This document shows, one piece after another, positions 49,273-60,648 of a stretch of 64,000 nucleotides of DNA. Position 1 is the stretch's first letter. The number at the start of each line of letters is the position of its first letter. The notes below the pieces were generated by a model. The model saw nothing but the letters and a program-made list of their open reading frames with translations. It searched no databases and was not told the DNA's origin. The position numbers and the translations under genes are program-made. Origin of the DNA: Nocardiopsis gilva YIM 90087 (GTDB taxonomy: Bacteria > Actinomycetota > Actinomycetes > Streptosporangiales > Streptosporangiaceae); NCBI RefSeq assembly GCF_002263495.1, contig NZ_CP022753.1, forward strand, positions 2,728,001 to 2,792,000. The letters are read 5' to 3'.

Positions 49273-50172
49273 ATGGTGGCCGGTCGGGTGGAGATCGTCG
49301 AGGTCGGGCCGCGGGACGGCCTGCAGAACGAGGACCGGGTCCTGTCCGTCGCGGAGAAGATCGAGCTGATCGACCGCGCGGTCGCCGCCGGGGTCCGCCG
49401 GATCGAGGCGGTGAGCTTCGTCAACCCCAAGCGGGTGCCGCAGATGGCCGGGGCCGAGGAGGTCATGGCCGGCATCGACCGCGGCGCCGGGGCGTCCTAC
49501 ATCGGGCTGGTGCTCAACCGCAGGGGCCTGGACCGCGCGCTGGCCGCCGGTGTCGACGAGGTCAACGTCGCGATTCCGGCCACCGACGAGTTCTGCCGCC
49601 GCAACCAGGGCTGCACGGTGGAGGAGATGCTGGCGGCCTACGACGACATCGCCAAGGCCGCGGCCGCCGCCGGGATGCCGGTGAGCGTCACCGTCTCCAC
49701 GGCCTTCGGCTGCCCGTTTGAGGGCGAGACCCCGCCGGAGCGCGTGGTGGAGATCGCCCGCCGGGCGGCGGCGTCCGGGGCGGTGGAGATCGCCCTCGCC
49801 GACACCATCGGCGTCGGCGTCCCCCGGCAGGTCGCCGACCTGGTGCGGCGCGTGCGCGAGGTCGCCGACGGCGCCCGGCTGCGCTGCCACTTCCACAACA
49901 CCCGCAACACCGGCTACGCCAACGCGCTGACGGCGTTCGAGAACGGCGTCACCGTGCTCGACTCCAGCGTGGGCGGGTTCGGCGGGTGCCCCTTCGCCCC
50001 GGCGGCCACCGGCAACATCGCCACCGAGGACCTGGTGTACATGCTGCACCGCAGCGGGGTGGAGACGGGCACCGGACCCACGGCGCTCGCCGATCTCGGC
50101 GCGTGGCTCGGAACCCGGTTGGACAAGGCGCCCCCGGCGCTCCTGGGCCGTGCCGGAGGGTTCCCGGCCTGA
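49273..50172 (+). CDS. Hydroxymethylglutaryl-CoA lyase family protein
   Basis: 299 residues with the DRE-TIM fold: VEIVEVGPRDGLQNED at the start (catalytic Arg-Asp), RCHFHNTRNTGYAN for metal, and the HMG-CoA lyase signature SSVGGFGGCPFAPAATGN with its active cysteine. It would cleave HMG-CoA to acetoacetate and acetyl-CoA in leucine breakdown, though related citramalyl-type activities are possible. It stands alone, not in a liu-type cluster. Confidence 0.88.
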   Translation: MVAGRVEIVEVGPRDGLQNEDRVLSVAEKIELIDRAVAAGVRRIEAVSFVNPKRVPQMAGAEEVMAGIDRGAGASYIGLVLNRRGLDRALAAGVDEVNVAIPATDEFCRRNQGCTVEEMLAAYDDIAKAAAAAGMPVSVTVSTAFGCPFEGETPPERVVEIARRAAASGAVEIALADTIGVGVPRQVADLVRRVREVADGARLRCHFHNTRNTGYANALTAFENGVTVLDSSVGGFGGCPFAPAATGNIATEDLVYMLHRSGVETGTGPTALADLGAWLGTRLDKAPPALLGRAGGFPA

Positions 50173-50321
50173 TCGGGCGGTGCGGACGGTGGTGCGATAC
50201 CGGCGCAGGTGCTCGGCACTGTTATCCTGGTGGCCCGTGGAGTCCGAGGTAGGGACCGGTCTGCGGTCCTGCCGGTGACGGACGCCGCACGGCGGCCCGA
50301 ACACACTCGGGCGCGCCGTAG

Positions 50322-52642
<2,321 letters not shown>

Positions 52643-52667
52643 CCAGGGGCCGCCCGCCCACGCTTGC

Positions 52668-52700
52668 ACCGCCGCCCGGGACACCGTCCCGGGCGGCGGT
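52668..52700 (+). terminator. Terminator of the pyrG-Nudix unit
   Basis: 15-bp stem ACCGCCGCCCGGGAC/GTCCCGGGCGGCGGT with a three-base loop, followed by TCTTCGTCTC. Confidence 0.8.
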
Positions 52701-53089
52701 TCTTCGTCTCGTCCCCCCTTCCCGTCGCTCCGCCCCTGACCTGCCGGGAATCTTGGGAATTCGGCGGTGATCACCTGGATCGTCCGGAGATAGGCGGGAG
52801 ATCCCGCCGTGTCGAGCCTCCGCGACGCGCTGCCGTGTGGCATCATCGCGCTCGGAAACGGCCGCGAGGTCAGGTGATGGCGACGACAGCCGAACGCGCG
52901 ACACCCCTTCCCCGTGAAGGTGGCGTCCCGTCGCCGTGCGCGGGTGTCGGCGGGTGCGGTCCGCACCGGCGAACGCTCCGCCGCGTTCCGGCGACGCGCC
53001 CCTCGTGCCATCCGGCGGAGAGCGGTCCACCCCGCACGACAACTACTGACAGTAACAAATACGTCACTTCGTGAAGGATCAGGGATGCG
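52701..53089. other. Intergenic region upstream of xerD
   Basis: About 390 bases with no gene. It has the palindrome GGCGGGA-GA-TCCCGCC (52793-52808), which could be an operator, and a small symmetrical CTTCGTGAAG just before xerD. I see no convincing promoter pair. Confidence 0.4.
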
Positions 53090-54082
53090 ATGGTAGCCGA
53101 CGACGCGGCCCCCCTCCTGGTGTCGGCGGTGCGCGGGTACCTCGATCACCTCACCGTGGAGCGCGGCCTGGCCGCCAACACCCTCACGTCCTACCGCCGC
53201 GACCTCCGCCGCTACCTGGAGTTTCTGGTCGCCCGCGGACGCACCTCGCTCGGCGAGGTCGGCGAGGGCGACGTCACCGACTTCCTCCGGGGGCTGCGCG
53301 AGGGCGACGACACCCACCCCCCGCTCGGGCTCAACTCCGCCGGACGCGCCGTCGTGGCCGTGCGCGGCCTCCACCGCTTCGCCCGGAAGGAGGGCATCAC
53401 CACCGGCGACCCGGCCAGCGAGGTCCGGCCGCCCTCGCCGCCGCGCCGCCTGCCCAAGGCGATGTCACTGGACGCCGTGGAGTCGCTGCTCGACGCCGTC
53501 GGCGCGGCCGACGACCCCCGTGCGCTGCGCGACCGGGCCCTGCTGGAGCTGCTGTACGGAACGGGAGCGCGGATCTCCGAGGCGATCGGCCTGGACGTCG
53601 ACGACGTCGGCCGCCTCGGCGGGGCGGAGACCGCCGACACTGTTGGCGACGCCCCCGACGCCGACGTCACGGTCGTGCGGTTCCGCGGCAAGGGCGGCAA
53701 GGAGCGGCTGGTGCCGATCGGCAGGTTCGCCCGCGCGGCCATCGACGCCTACCTCGTCCGCGCCCGGCCCATCCTCGCCGCCTCCGGCCGCGGTGCCCCC
53801 GCCCTCTTCCTCAACGCCCGCGGCGGACGCCTGACCCGACAGGGCGCCTGGGCCGTCCTGCGCGCCGCCGCCGAGCGGGCCGGCCTGAGCGAGGTCTCCC
53901 CGCACACCCTGCGGCACTCGTTCGCCACCCACCTCCTCGACGGCGGCGCTGACGTGCGCGTCGTCCAGGAGCTCCTCGGCCACGCGTCGGTCACCACCAC
54001 GCAGGTCTACACCCTGGTCACCGTGGACCGGCTCCGCGAGGTCTACGCCGCCAGCCACCCCCGCGCCAACGCCGCGCGGTGA
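53090..54082 (+). CDS. xerD: Tyrosine recombinase XerD
   Basis: 330 residues. The N-terminal SAM-like core-binding domain is [26 protein letters not shown]. The catalytic domain has Arg in [14 protein letters not shown], Lys in [24 protein letters not shown] (His, Arg), [11 protein letters not shown] (His, Tyr). It resolves chromosome dimers at dif with XerC. The neighbours parA-scpA-scpB agree with a segregation role. A 20-residue insert ([18 protein letters not shown]) between the Arg and Lys blocks is longer than usual. Confidence 0.93.
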   Translation: MVADDAAPLLVSAVRGYLDHLTVERGLAANTLTSYRRDLRRYLEFLVARGRTSLGEVGEGDVTDFLRGLREGDDTHPPLGLNSAGRAVVAVRGLHRFARKEGITTGDPASEVRPPSPPRRLPKAMSLDAVESLLDAVGAADDPRALRDRALLELLYGTGARISEAIGLDVDDVGRLGGAETADTVGDAPDADVTVVRFRGKGGKERLVPIGRFARAAIDAYLVRARPILAASGRGAPALFLNARGGRLTRQGAWAVLRAAAERAGLSEVSPHTLRHSFATHLLDGGADVRVVQELLGHASVTTTQVYTLVTVDRLREVYAASHPRANAAR

Positions 54083-54266
54083 ACGCGACCCCCGGTCACG
54101 CATCGGTGACACCGTTGAGTGTCGCGTTGAATGATCCTGTGCCGAGGTTTTAGAGTCGCGGGCACGACGGTTCGATGCTGTCGACATATTGAGTTTTTCC
54201 GACGGCCGGTCAACCGGTACGGATGAAACGTCCGGCCACGGCCGGTTCGTAGGGAGGTCAAGGGTT

Positions 54267-55232
54267 GTGAGCTGGTCGGAGCACGACGGTGCGGAGGTGG
54301 AGGGCGATGTCCCCACCGACGAGAACAGTCCGGAGAGATCGGCGATCAACCCGTGGGGGGAAACGCACAGCACGGGGGCGGCTCTGCAATCGAACAGACC
54401 GAAAGTGTGGTTTCCCGAGCCAGAGCCGTTGGACGACCACGGCCCGGCCCGGATCATCGCACTGTGCAACCAAAAGGGTGGCGTCGGTAAGACGACGACC
54501 ACGATCAATCTCGGCGCCGCCATCGCGGAGTTCGGGCGGCGGGTGCTGCTCGTCGACTTCGACCCGCAGGGGGCGCTCTCGGTCGGGCTGGGCCGACTCG
54601 ATCCGCGCGAGCTCGACCTGACCGTCTACAACCTGCTCATGCAGCGCGACGTCACCGTGTCGGACGTGCTGCTGAAGACCGACATCGACGGCCTCGACCT
54701 CATCCCGAGCAACATCGACCTGTCGGCCGCCGAGGTGCAGCTCGTCGGCGAGGTGGCCCGGGAGCAGATGCTGGGCCGGGCGCTGCGGCCGGTGATGGAC
54801 GACTACGACGTCATCCTCATCGACTGCCAGCCGTCGCTGGGCCTGCTCACCGTCAACGCGCTCACCGCCGCCGACGGTGTCATCGTGCCGCTGGAGTGCG
54901 AGTTCTTCGCGCTGCGCGGCGTGGCCCTGCTGATGGACACGATCCAGAAGGTCCAGGAGCGGCTCAACGAGCGCCTGGTCATCGAGGGCTTCCTCGGCAC
55001 CATGTACGACCCGCGCACGCTGCACGCGCGCGAGGTGCTGTCGACCATCATCGACGGCTTCGGCGACAAGGTGTACGGGACCGTCATCAACCGCACGGTG
55101 CGGTTCCCCGACGCCACGGTGGCGGGGGAGCCGATCACGCGGTTCGACTCCTCGTCGGCCGGGGCCAACGCCTATCGGGAACTCGCCAAGGAGGTGCTGG
55201 CTAGGTGGCAACACAGCGGTCACGGCGCGTGA
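54267..55232 (+). CDS. parA: ParA/Soj-type chromosome partition ATPase
   Basis: 321 residues. The deviant Walker A CNQKGGVGKTTTTINLG, VLLVDFDPQGALSVGLG and LIDCQPSLGLLTVNALTAAD are typical of ParA. An N-terminal extension of about 65 acidic residues precedes the core. The GTG at 54267 follows GGGAGGTCA. No parB is adjacent, so this is the scp-linked ParA known in actinomycetes, not the origin-proximal parAB pair. It overlaps the next gene by 28 bases. Confidence 0.9.
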   Translation: MSWSEHDGAEVEGDVPTDENSPERSAINPWGETHSTGAALQSNRPKVWFPEPEPLDDHGPARIIALCNQKGGVGKTTTTINLGAAIAEFGRRVLLVDFDPQGALSVGLGRLDPRELDLTVYNLLMQRDVTVSDVLLKTDIDGLDLIPSNIDLSAAEVQLVGEVAREQMLGRALRPVMDDYDVILIDCQPSLGLLTVNALTAADGVIVPLECEFFALRGVALLMDTIQKVQERLNERLVIEGFLGTMYDPRTLHAREVLSTIIDGFGDKVYGTVINRTVRFPDATVAGEPITRFDSSSAGANAYRELAKEVLARWQHSGHGA

Positions 55233-55672
55233 CCCTGCCCGGCGCGGACGAACTGTTCTTCCGTCCGTCCGAAACCGCCGCACCCGAGCCCGCACCTCCT
55301 GCACCGACAACCCCGCCCACGGAGCCGCCCGACGCCCGCGCCGAGGCGGATCCGGCGCCCGAAGCGCCCGCGCCGGCCGCGGAGCCGGACGCGCCGCGCC
55401 CGCGCGCCCGCAAGCCGCGGCCCAAGCGCGCGCCGCAGCCCAGCGGGCGCCAGCGCCACGACGAGAAGATCACGGTGTACATTTCCGCACCCGAGCTCCT
55501 CGCCCTGGAGCAGACCCGGCTGACCCTGCGCGCCGAACACGGTCTGACGGCCGACCGGGGGCGGATCGTCCGGGAGGCCGTGGCGGTGCTGCTCGCCGAC
55601 TTCGAGGAGCACGGGGAGTCCAGCATGCTGGTGCAGCGGCTGCTGGCGGACGCTGACACAGACACAGAGTGA
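55205..55672 (+). CDS. Pro/Ala-rich protein with C-terminal ribbon-helix-helix-like domain
   Basis: 155 residues. Residues 20-80 are Pro/Ala/Glu-rich and disordered. The last 70 (KITVYISAPELLALEQTRLTLRAEHG, IVREAVAVLLADFEE) fit a ribbon-helix-helix DNA-binding fold. The GTG start lies inside the end of parA, so the two are co-translated. By analogy with small partners of ParA it may bind DNA or regulate the ATPase; that is inference. Confidence 0.65.
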   Translation: MATQRSRRVTLPGADELFFRPSETAAPEPAPPAPTTPPTEPPDARAEADPAPEAPAPAAEPDAPRPRARKPRPKRAPQPSGRQRHDEKITVYISAPELLALEQTRLTLRAEHGLTADRGRIVREAVAVLLADFEEHGESSMLVQRLLADADTDTE

Positions 55673-55763
55673 ACGCACGCGGCACCGGTGCGGCCCGCCG
55701 CTGGAAACGACCGGTGCCGGGGCGGCGAGGTGACCGGGCACGCGCGGATCGGTGACACCCTAG

Positions 55764-56666
55764 GTGGATGAGCACAACCAACCCGACCCTGGCGGCATGA
55801 GCACCGCGGAAGGGGCCTCGGGCGAGCAGGTGGCGACCGAGGAGGCCGACGAGTCCGGCTTCCAGGTGCGCCTGGACAACTTCGAGGGCCCCTTCGACCT
55901 GCTGCTGGGGCTGATCTCCAAGCACAAGCTGGACATCACCGAAGTCTCGCTGTCGAAGGTCACCGACGAGTTCCTCGCCCACATCTCGGCGCTCGGCGAG
56001 TTCTGGGACCTCGACCAGGCGAGCAACTTCCTCCTGGTGGCGGCGACGCTGCTCGACCTGAAGGCGGCGCGGCTGCTGCCGCGCGGCGAAGTCGAGGACG
56101 AGGCCGACCTCGCCCTGTTGGAGGCCCGCGACCTGCTGTTCGCCCGGCTGCTGCAGTACCGCGCCTACAAGGAGGTCGCGGCCCTGTTCTCCGGGCGCAT
56201 CAGCGCGCAGGGCCGGTGCTTCGCGCGTGCGGTGCCGCTGGAGCGGCGCTTCGCCGACGCGCGGCCCGACGTCTTTATCAAACTGGGCCCCCAGGAGTTC
56301 GCGGCGCTGGCGGCGCGCGTGTTCACGCCCAAGGAGCCGCCCAGCGTCCCCGTCGAGCACATCCACCAGACCAGGACCTCCGTGCGCGAGCAGGGCTCCC
56401 TGGTGGTGGAGGCGCTGCGGGAGCACGGCACCCTCACCTTCGGCGAGCTGACGGCCGACTGCACCGGTACCTTCGAGATCGTGGCCCGGTTCCTCGCCCT
56501 GCTGGAGCTGTACCGCGCCGAGAACGTCGAGTTCGACCAGCCCGAACCGCTCGACGAACTGACCGTGATGTGGACGGGCTCCGCCGAGGGCGAGGTGACC
56601 GTCGCCGACGAGTACGAACAGGCGAAGAAGGACCGCCAGAGCGCGGAGGACGAGGAGTCGGCGTGA
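55764..56666 (+). CDS. scpA: Segregation and condensation protein A
   Basis: 300 residues. The kleisin start FQVRLDNFEGPFDLLLGLISKHKLDI, the middle FLLVAATLLDLKAARLLP, and the C-terminal winged-helix part TFGELTADCTGTFEIVARFLALLELYR are intact. ScpA bridges Smc heads with ScpB. GTG 55764 or ATG 55797 may be the start. It overlaps scpB by four bases. Confidence 0.93.
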   Translation: MDEHNQPDPGGMSTAEGASGEQVATEEADESGFQVRLDNFEGPFDLLLGLISKHKLDITEVSLSKVTDEFLAHISALGEFWDLDQASNFLLVAATLLDLKAARLLPRGEVEDEADLALLEARDLLFARLLQYRAYKEVAALFSGRISAQGRCFARAVPLERRFADARPDVFIKLGPQEFAALAARVFTPKEPPSVPVEHIHQTRTSVREQGSLVVEALREHGTLTFGELTADCTGTFEIVARFLALLELYRAENVEFDQPEPLDELTVMWTGSAEGEVTVADEYEQAKKDRQSAEDEESA

Positions 56667-57277
56667 GCGTGAGCGAGAACACCGCGGCGGTGCCCCCCGG
56701 CGATGCGGAGGAGGGTGATCCTGCCCACGCCCGGCTGCGGCGGGACCTCGAAGCGGTGCTGATGGTGGTCGACCAGCCGGTCGCCGCCTACGACATCGCG
56801 CGCGCCTTCGACCGGCCGGTGCGCGAGATCGAGGCGGCGCTCACCGAGCTCTCCGAGGAATACACCGTCCAGGGCCGGGGTTTCGACCTACGCCAGGTCG
56901 CCGAAGGGTGGCGCGTCTACACCCGCCCCGAGTGCGCCGACATCGTCGAGCACTTCCTCAAGGAGGGCCAGGAGGTGCGGCTCACGCAGGCCGCGCTGGA
57001 GACGTTGGCGGTCGTCGCGTACCGCCAGCCCGTGTCGCGGGGGCGGGTCTCGGCCGTCCGCGGTGTGAACTGCGACGGGGTTATGCGTACCCTCGTACTG
57101 AGAGGCTTGGTCGAAGAGGCCGGGCACGACCCCGAATCGGGTGCGCTGCTGTACCGGACCACGAGCTACTTCCTGGAGCGCCTCGGCCTGCGCAGCCTCG
57201 ACGAACTTCCCGATCTGGCACCTTTCCTGCCTGACGACATCGAAGGTTTAGACGACACCGGTGAACACACCTCGTAA
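56663..57277 (+). CDS. scpB: Segregation and condensation protein B
   Basis: 204 residues, two winged-helix units: LRRDLEAVLMVVDQPVAAYDIARAFDRP, and RLTQAALETLAVVAYRQPVSRGRVSAVRGVNCDG. FLERLGLRSLDELPDLAPFLP is the usual family end. It dimerises and binds ScpA. The GTG start overlaps the scpA stop, and its end overlaps the next gene by 17 bases. Confidence 0.93.
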   Translation: MSVSENTAAVPPGDAEEGDPAHARLRRDLEAVLMVVDQPVAAYDIARAFDRPVREIEAALTELSEEYTVQGRGFDLRQVAEGWRVYTRPECADIVEHFLKEGQEVRLTQAALETLAVVAYRQPVSRGRVSAVRGVNCDGVMRTLVLRGLVEEAGHDPESGALLYRTTSYFLERLGLRSLDELPDLAPFLPDDIEGLDDTGEHTS

Positions 57278-58841
57278 TAACTCACGGTCCCGCGGTGCGC
57301 GGGACAACGCCCCGCGCGGTGAGCGCGGCGACTCCTACCAGCCGCGCGGTGAGCGCGGCGGCTCCTACCGCTCCGGCCAGCGCCGGGACGGCCAACACAA
57401 CGACCGGCGTCAGGGCGGACGCAGCGGCGGCGAGCGCGGCTCGTTCCGCCGCGACGACCGGGGTTCCCACCGTTCGGAGGGCCGCGACGATCGGCGCGGC
57501 CCCGCCGGAAACCGGCGCGGGGACCGCGACTCCTCCCGTTCCCCGGAGCGCGGCGAGCGCCGCGGCCCCGGCTCCTACCGGCGCGACGACCGCCCCGGCT
57601 CCCAGCGTGACGACCGGCGGCGTGATGAGCGTGGCTCGTTCCGCCGTGATGACCGGCGCGGCAAGGACTCCGTCCGCCGCGGCGAGGGCGGGCGCGACCG
57701 CGACGACCGCCGGGGCAGCTGGCGCGACGACCGCGACCCCGCCGGCTCGGGTGCCCGGTCCGACCGCCGCGCCTTCCAGCGTGACGACCGGCGGCGTGAT
57801 GAGCGTGGCTCGTTCCGCCGTGATGACCGGCGCGGCAAGGACTCCGTCCGCCGCGGTGACGGCGGGCGCGACCGCGACGACCGCCGCTCCGACCGTCCCC
57901 GCACGGGTAGCGGGGGGCGCGGCTCCCAGGGAGACAACCGTGCGACCGGGCGCGGACCGGCCCCGCGCGGCAACCGCGCCGCCGCTGGCGGCAAGCCCAA
58001 GGCCGAGAACCAGCTCTCGGTCGCCGCGCGCATGCGGCTCGAAGCGCTGCGTTCTGAGTACGACCCGCGCGACGACGACCGCGCCGACGGTCCGCGCGAC
58101 ACCTACCAGGACGTCCCCGGCGGCATCCGGCTGCAGAAGGCACTGGCCCAGGCCGGTGTCGCCAGCCGCCGCGCCAGCGAGGAGATGATCGTGGCCGGGC
58201 GCGTCAGCGTCGACGGCCAGACCGTCCGGCGCTTCGGCGCCCGCGTGGACCCGGAGACCTCGGAGATCCGCGTCGACGGCATGCGCGTCGCCACCGCGCC
58301 CGACCTCCTCTACTTCGCGCTGAACAAGCCGCGCGGCGTCGTCAGCACGATGTGGGACCCCGAGGGGCGGCCCACGCTCGCCGACTACGCGGGGCAGACC
58401 GAGGAGCGGCTGTTCCACGTCGGCCGCCTCGACACCGAGACCGAGGGCCTGATCCTGCTCACCAACGACGGTGAACTCGCCAACCGGCTCACGCATCCGC
58501 GCTACAAGGTCATCAAGACCTACATCGCCAAGGTGCCGGGACCGGTGCCGCGCGAGGTCGTCAAGCAGGTGCGGGACGGCGTCGAGCTGGAGGACGGCCT
58601 CGTGAAGGTCGACTCCTTCCGCGTCGTGGACAACATGGAGCCCAAGGCCCTGGTCGAGGTCCAGCTGCACGAGGGGCGCAAGCACATCGTGCGTCGGCTG
58701 CTGGACGCCGTGGGCCACCCGGTCTCCGATCTCGCTCGGACCCAGGTCGGCCCGATCGACCTGAACACGCTCAAGCCCGGGACCATGCGCGCGCTGACGG
58801 CCAAGGAGGTCAGCGAGCTCTACACCGCAGCGGGCATGTAG
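57261..58841 (+). CDS. RluB-type rRNA pseudouridine synthase with long Arg/Asp/Gly-rich N-terminus
   Basis: 526 residues. The first 260 are low-complexity Arg/Asp/Gly repeats (units like RRDERGSFRRDDRRGKD), likely disordered and RNA-binding. Next is an S4 domain (GGIRLQKALAQAGVASRRASEE), then the synthase with YFALNKPRGVVSTMWDPEGR and catalytic Asp in VGRLDTETEGLILLTND. It would modify 23S rRNA near helix 80-90. The start is inside scpB. Two almost identical DNA blocks lie in the N-terminal part. Confidence 0.9.
   Translation: MNTPRNNSRSRGARDNAPRGERGDSYQPRGERGGSYRSGQRRDGQHNDRRQGGRSGGERGSFRRDDRGSHRSEGRDDRRGPAGNRRGDRDSSRSPERGERRGPGSYRRDDRPGSQRDDRRRDERGSFRRDDRRGKDSVRRGEGGRDRDDRRGSWRDDRDPAGSGARSDRRAFQRDDRRRDERGSFRRDDRRGKDSVRRGDGGRDRDDRRSDRPRTGSGGRGSQGDNRATGRGPAPRGNRAAAGGKPKAENQLSVAARMRLEALRSEYDPRDDDRADGPRDTYQDVPGGIRLQKALAQAGVASRRASEEMIVAGRVSVDGQTVRRFGARVDPETSEIRVDGMRVATAPDLLYFALNKPRGVVSTMWDPEGRPTLADYAGQTEERLFHVGRLDTETEGLILLTNDGELANRLTHPRYKVIKTYIAKVPGPVPREVVKQVRDGVELEDGLVKVDSFRVVDNMEPKALVEVQLHEGRKHIVRRLLDAVGHPVSDLARTQVGPIDLNTLKPGTMRALTAKEVSELYTAAGM
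57602..57712 (+). repeat. Internal 111-bp repeat in the RluB-type gene, first copy
   Basis: The block is repeated at 57776-57886, 174 bases on (58 codons), with two differences at GGCGAGGGCG versus GGTGACGGCG. Synonymous sites agree as well, so this is recent duplication, not just similar protein composition. Confidence 0.85.
57776..57886 (+). repeat. Internal 111-bp repeat in the RluB-type gene, second copy
   Basis: Second copy of the block at 57602-57712, in the same frame. The 63 bases between copies differ from the block. Confidence 0.85.
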
Positions 58842-58900
58842 TCTCCGCGATGGGGGATGCTTCCGGCGGTATTCCAGCAGCGGACAAGGGCGGGTGTGAC

Positions 58901-59263
58901 GTGGCAGTACGAGCGATTCGCGGCGCGGTGCAGGTGGAGGCCGACGACCGTGATCTCATCCTGGAGGCGACCGCGGAGCTGGTCACCGAGACGATGCGAC
59001 GCAACGAGCTGACCACCGACGACGTGATCAGTGTGGTCTTCACGGCCACACCCGACCTGACCTCGGAGTTTCCCGCGCTCGCCGCGCGTAAGCTCGGGTT
59101 CGCCGACGTACCGCTGATGTGCGCCACCGAGATCGACGTGCCCCACGCGCTGCCGCGCGTGGTCCGGCTGATGGCGCACGTCGAGACGGGCAAGCCGCGG
59201 GCCGACCTCCAGCACGTGTATCTGCGCGGGGCGCAGGCGCTGCGGCTGGACATCGCGCAGTAG
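58901..59263 (+). CDS. aroH: Chorismate mutase, AroH type
   Basis: 120 residues. The AroH trimeric barrel pattern VRAIRGAVQVEADDRDLILEAT, TPDLTSEFPALAARKLGF, PLMCATEIDVPHALPRVVR and ends with QHVYLRGAQALR includes the active-site Arg, Glu and Cys-type residues. It turns chorismate into prephenate, the substrate of tyrA downstream. GTG 58901 gives the family length; ATG 58850 would add 17 residues. Confidence 0.9.
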   Translation: MAVRAIRGAVQVEADDRDLILEATAELVTETMRRNELTTDDVISVVFTATPDLTSEFPALAARKLGFADVPLMCATEIDVPHALPRVVRLMAHVETGKPRADLQHVYLRGAQALRLDIAQ

Positions 59264-59290
59264 CGGCGAAGAGCCACGACCGGCTGTACG

Positions 59291-59330
59291 GACGGGGTGG
59301 GACGCGCGGAGACGCGCGTCCCACCCCGTC
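59291..59330 (+). terminator. Terminator of aroH
   Basis: Perfect 17-bp stem GACGGGGTGGGACGCGC/GCGCGTCCCACCCCGTC with loop GGAGAC, 27 bases after the stop. Confidence 0.85.
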
Positions 59331-59451
59331 GTGTATCCGGGGGAGGGCTCGCCGCGGCCCTCATCGAGGCCCGCGTCGGCCGGACTGCTCTAGGCTGAGA
59401 GCATCGCGGCTGAGCGAGTAGAGAAACGCATGTGACGACAGGGGAGAACCG

Positions 59452-60549
59452 GTGACCGGCATCGAGCGCGCCGTCGTGATGGGCACGGGGCTGATCGGCA
59501 CGTCGATCGCGCTCGCCCTGCGTGAGCACGGCGTCGAGGTGCGCCTCACCGACCCCGACACCGCCTCGCTCCGACTCGCCTGCGACCTGGGCGCCGGTCG
59601 GCCGCTCGACACCGCATCGCCCGACCGCCCCGCCGACATCGCCATCATCGCGGCGCCGCCCGCGGCGGTCCCCGAGGTGGTGCGCGACGCGCAGCACCGG
59701 GGCCTGGCCCATGTCTACACCGACGCCGCCAGCGTGAAGGACGGCGTGATCGCCGAAGCCGTGCGGCGCGGATGCGACATGTCCACGTTCGTCCCCGGCC
59801 ATCCGATGGGCGGCCGGGAGAAGCACGGCCCCAGCGCGGCCCGCGCCGACCTGTTCCTCGGCCGCTCCTGGGCGCTGTGCCCGACGGCCAAGGCCGACCC
59901 CGGCGCGATCGCCACGGCGACCGCGCTGGCCCGGATGTGCGGGGCCGAACCGGTGACGCTGTCGGCCGCCGCGCACGACCGTGCCGTGGCCCTCGTGTCG
60001 CACGCGCCGCACGTCGCCGCCGCCGCCGTCGCCGCACGGCTGCTCGGCGGCGACGACACCGCGCTGGCCCTGGCCGGCCAGGGGGTTCGCGACGTCACCC
60101 GCGTCGCGGGCGGTGACCCGGGGCTGTGGCTGGAGATCCTGCGCGACAACCCGGGACCGGTCGCCGAGCTGCTGGAGGAGATCGCTGACGACCTGCACGG
60201 GGCCGCCGCCGCGCTCCGCGGTACCGCGCCGGACCAGGCCACCGCCTCCGCCCGGGAGCGGGTGCGCGACCTGCTCGACCGGGGGCGGCGCGGCCACGAC
60301 CGCATCCCCGGCAAGCACGGCGCGCAGCGCACCCCGCCTACACGGTCGTCCCCGTGGTGATCCCCGACGAGCCGGGGGCGCTGGGCGGCTCTTCGCCGCG
60401 GCCGGCGCCGCCCAGGTCAACATCGAGGACGTGCGCATCGACCACTCCCGGGCCTGCCGGTCGGTGTCGCCCAGCTCTCCGTGCTCCCCGAGGCCGCCGC
60501 CGAGCTCTCGCGCACCCTGGCGGAGGGCGGATGGTCGGTCCACGCCTGA
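59452..60549 (+). pseudogene. tyrA: Prephenate dehydrogenase with ACT domain, three frameshifts in this sequence
   Basis: The NAD-binding start VVMGTGLIGTSIALALREHG, the catalytic VPGHPMGGREKHGPSAAR and the helical dimer domain read from 59452 in one frame to about 60330. The C-terminal ACT domain (YTVVPVVIPDEPGALGG, LFAAAGAAQVNIEDVRIDHSR, LPVGVAQLSVLPEAAAEL) is split over three frames, with one base missing near 60331-60340, 60389-60391 and 60447-60453, each at a C or G run. After three losses the frame returns and ends in WSVHA. As read, translation stops at 60360. It converts prephenate to 4-hydroxyphenylpyruvate for tyrosine. Consensus errors are the likeliest cause. Confidence 0.85.
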
Positions 60550-60648
60550 CGGCGTCCCCTCGGTGCGACGGGGGCGAGCACGGCTCATGCGCCGGTAGGC
60601 TGAAGCGTTGAAACGAAACCGCGTCATCCCCCGGAGGAGAGAGCCGAA

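Noticed and set aside
54083-54266. parS-like site near parA
   Set aside because: No GTTTCACGTGAAAC-type sequence; only a short GTCAC/GTGAC pair.
57282-58718. 478-residue frame antisense to the RluB-type gene
   Set aside because: Ala/Val-rich translation of the Arg/Asp repeat complement; shadow.
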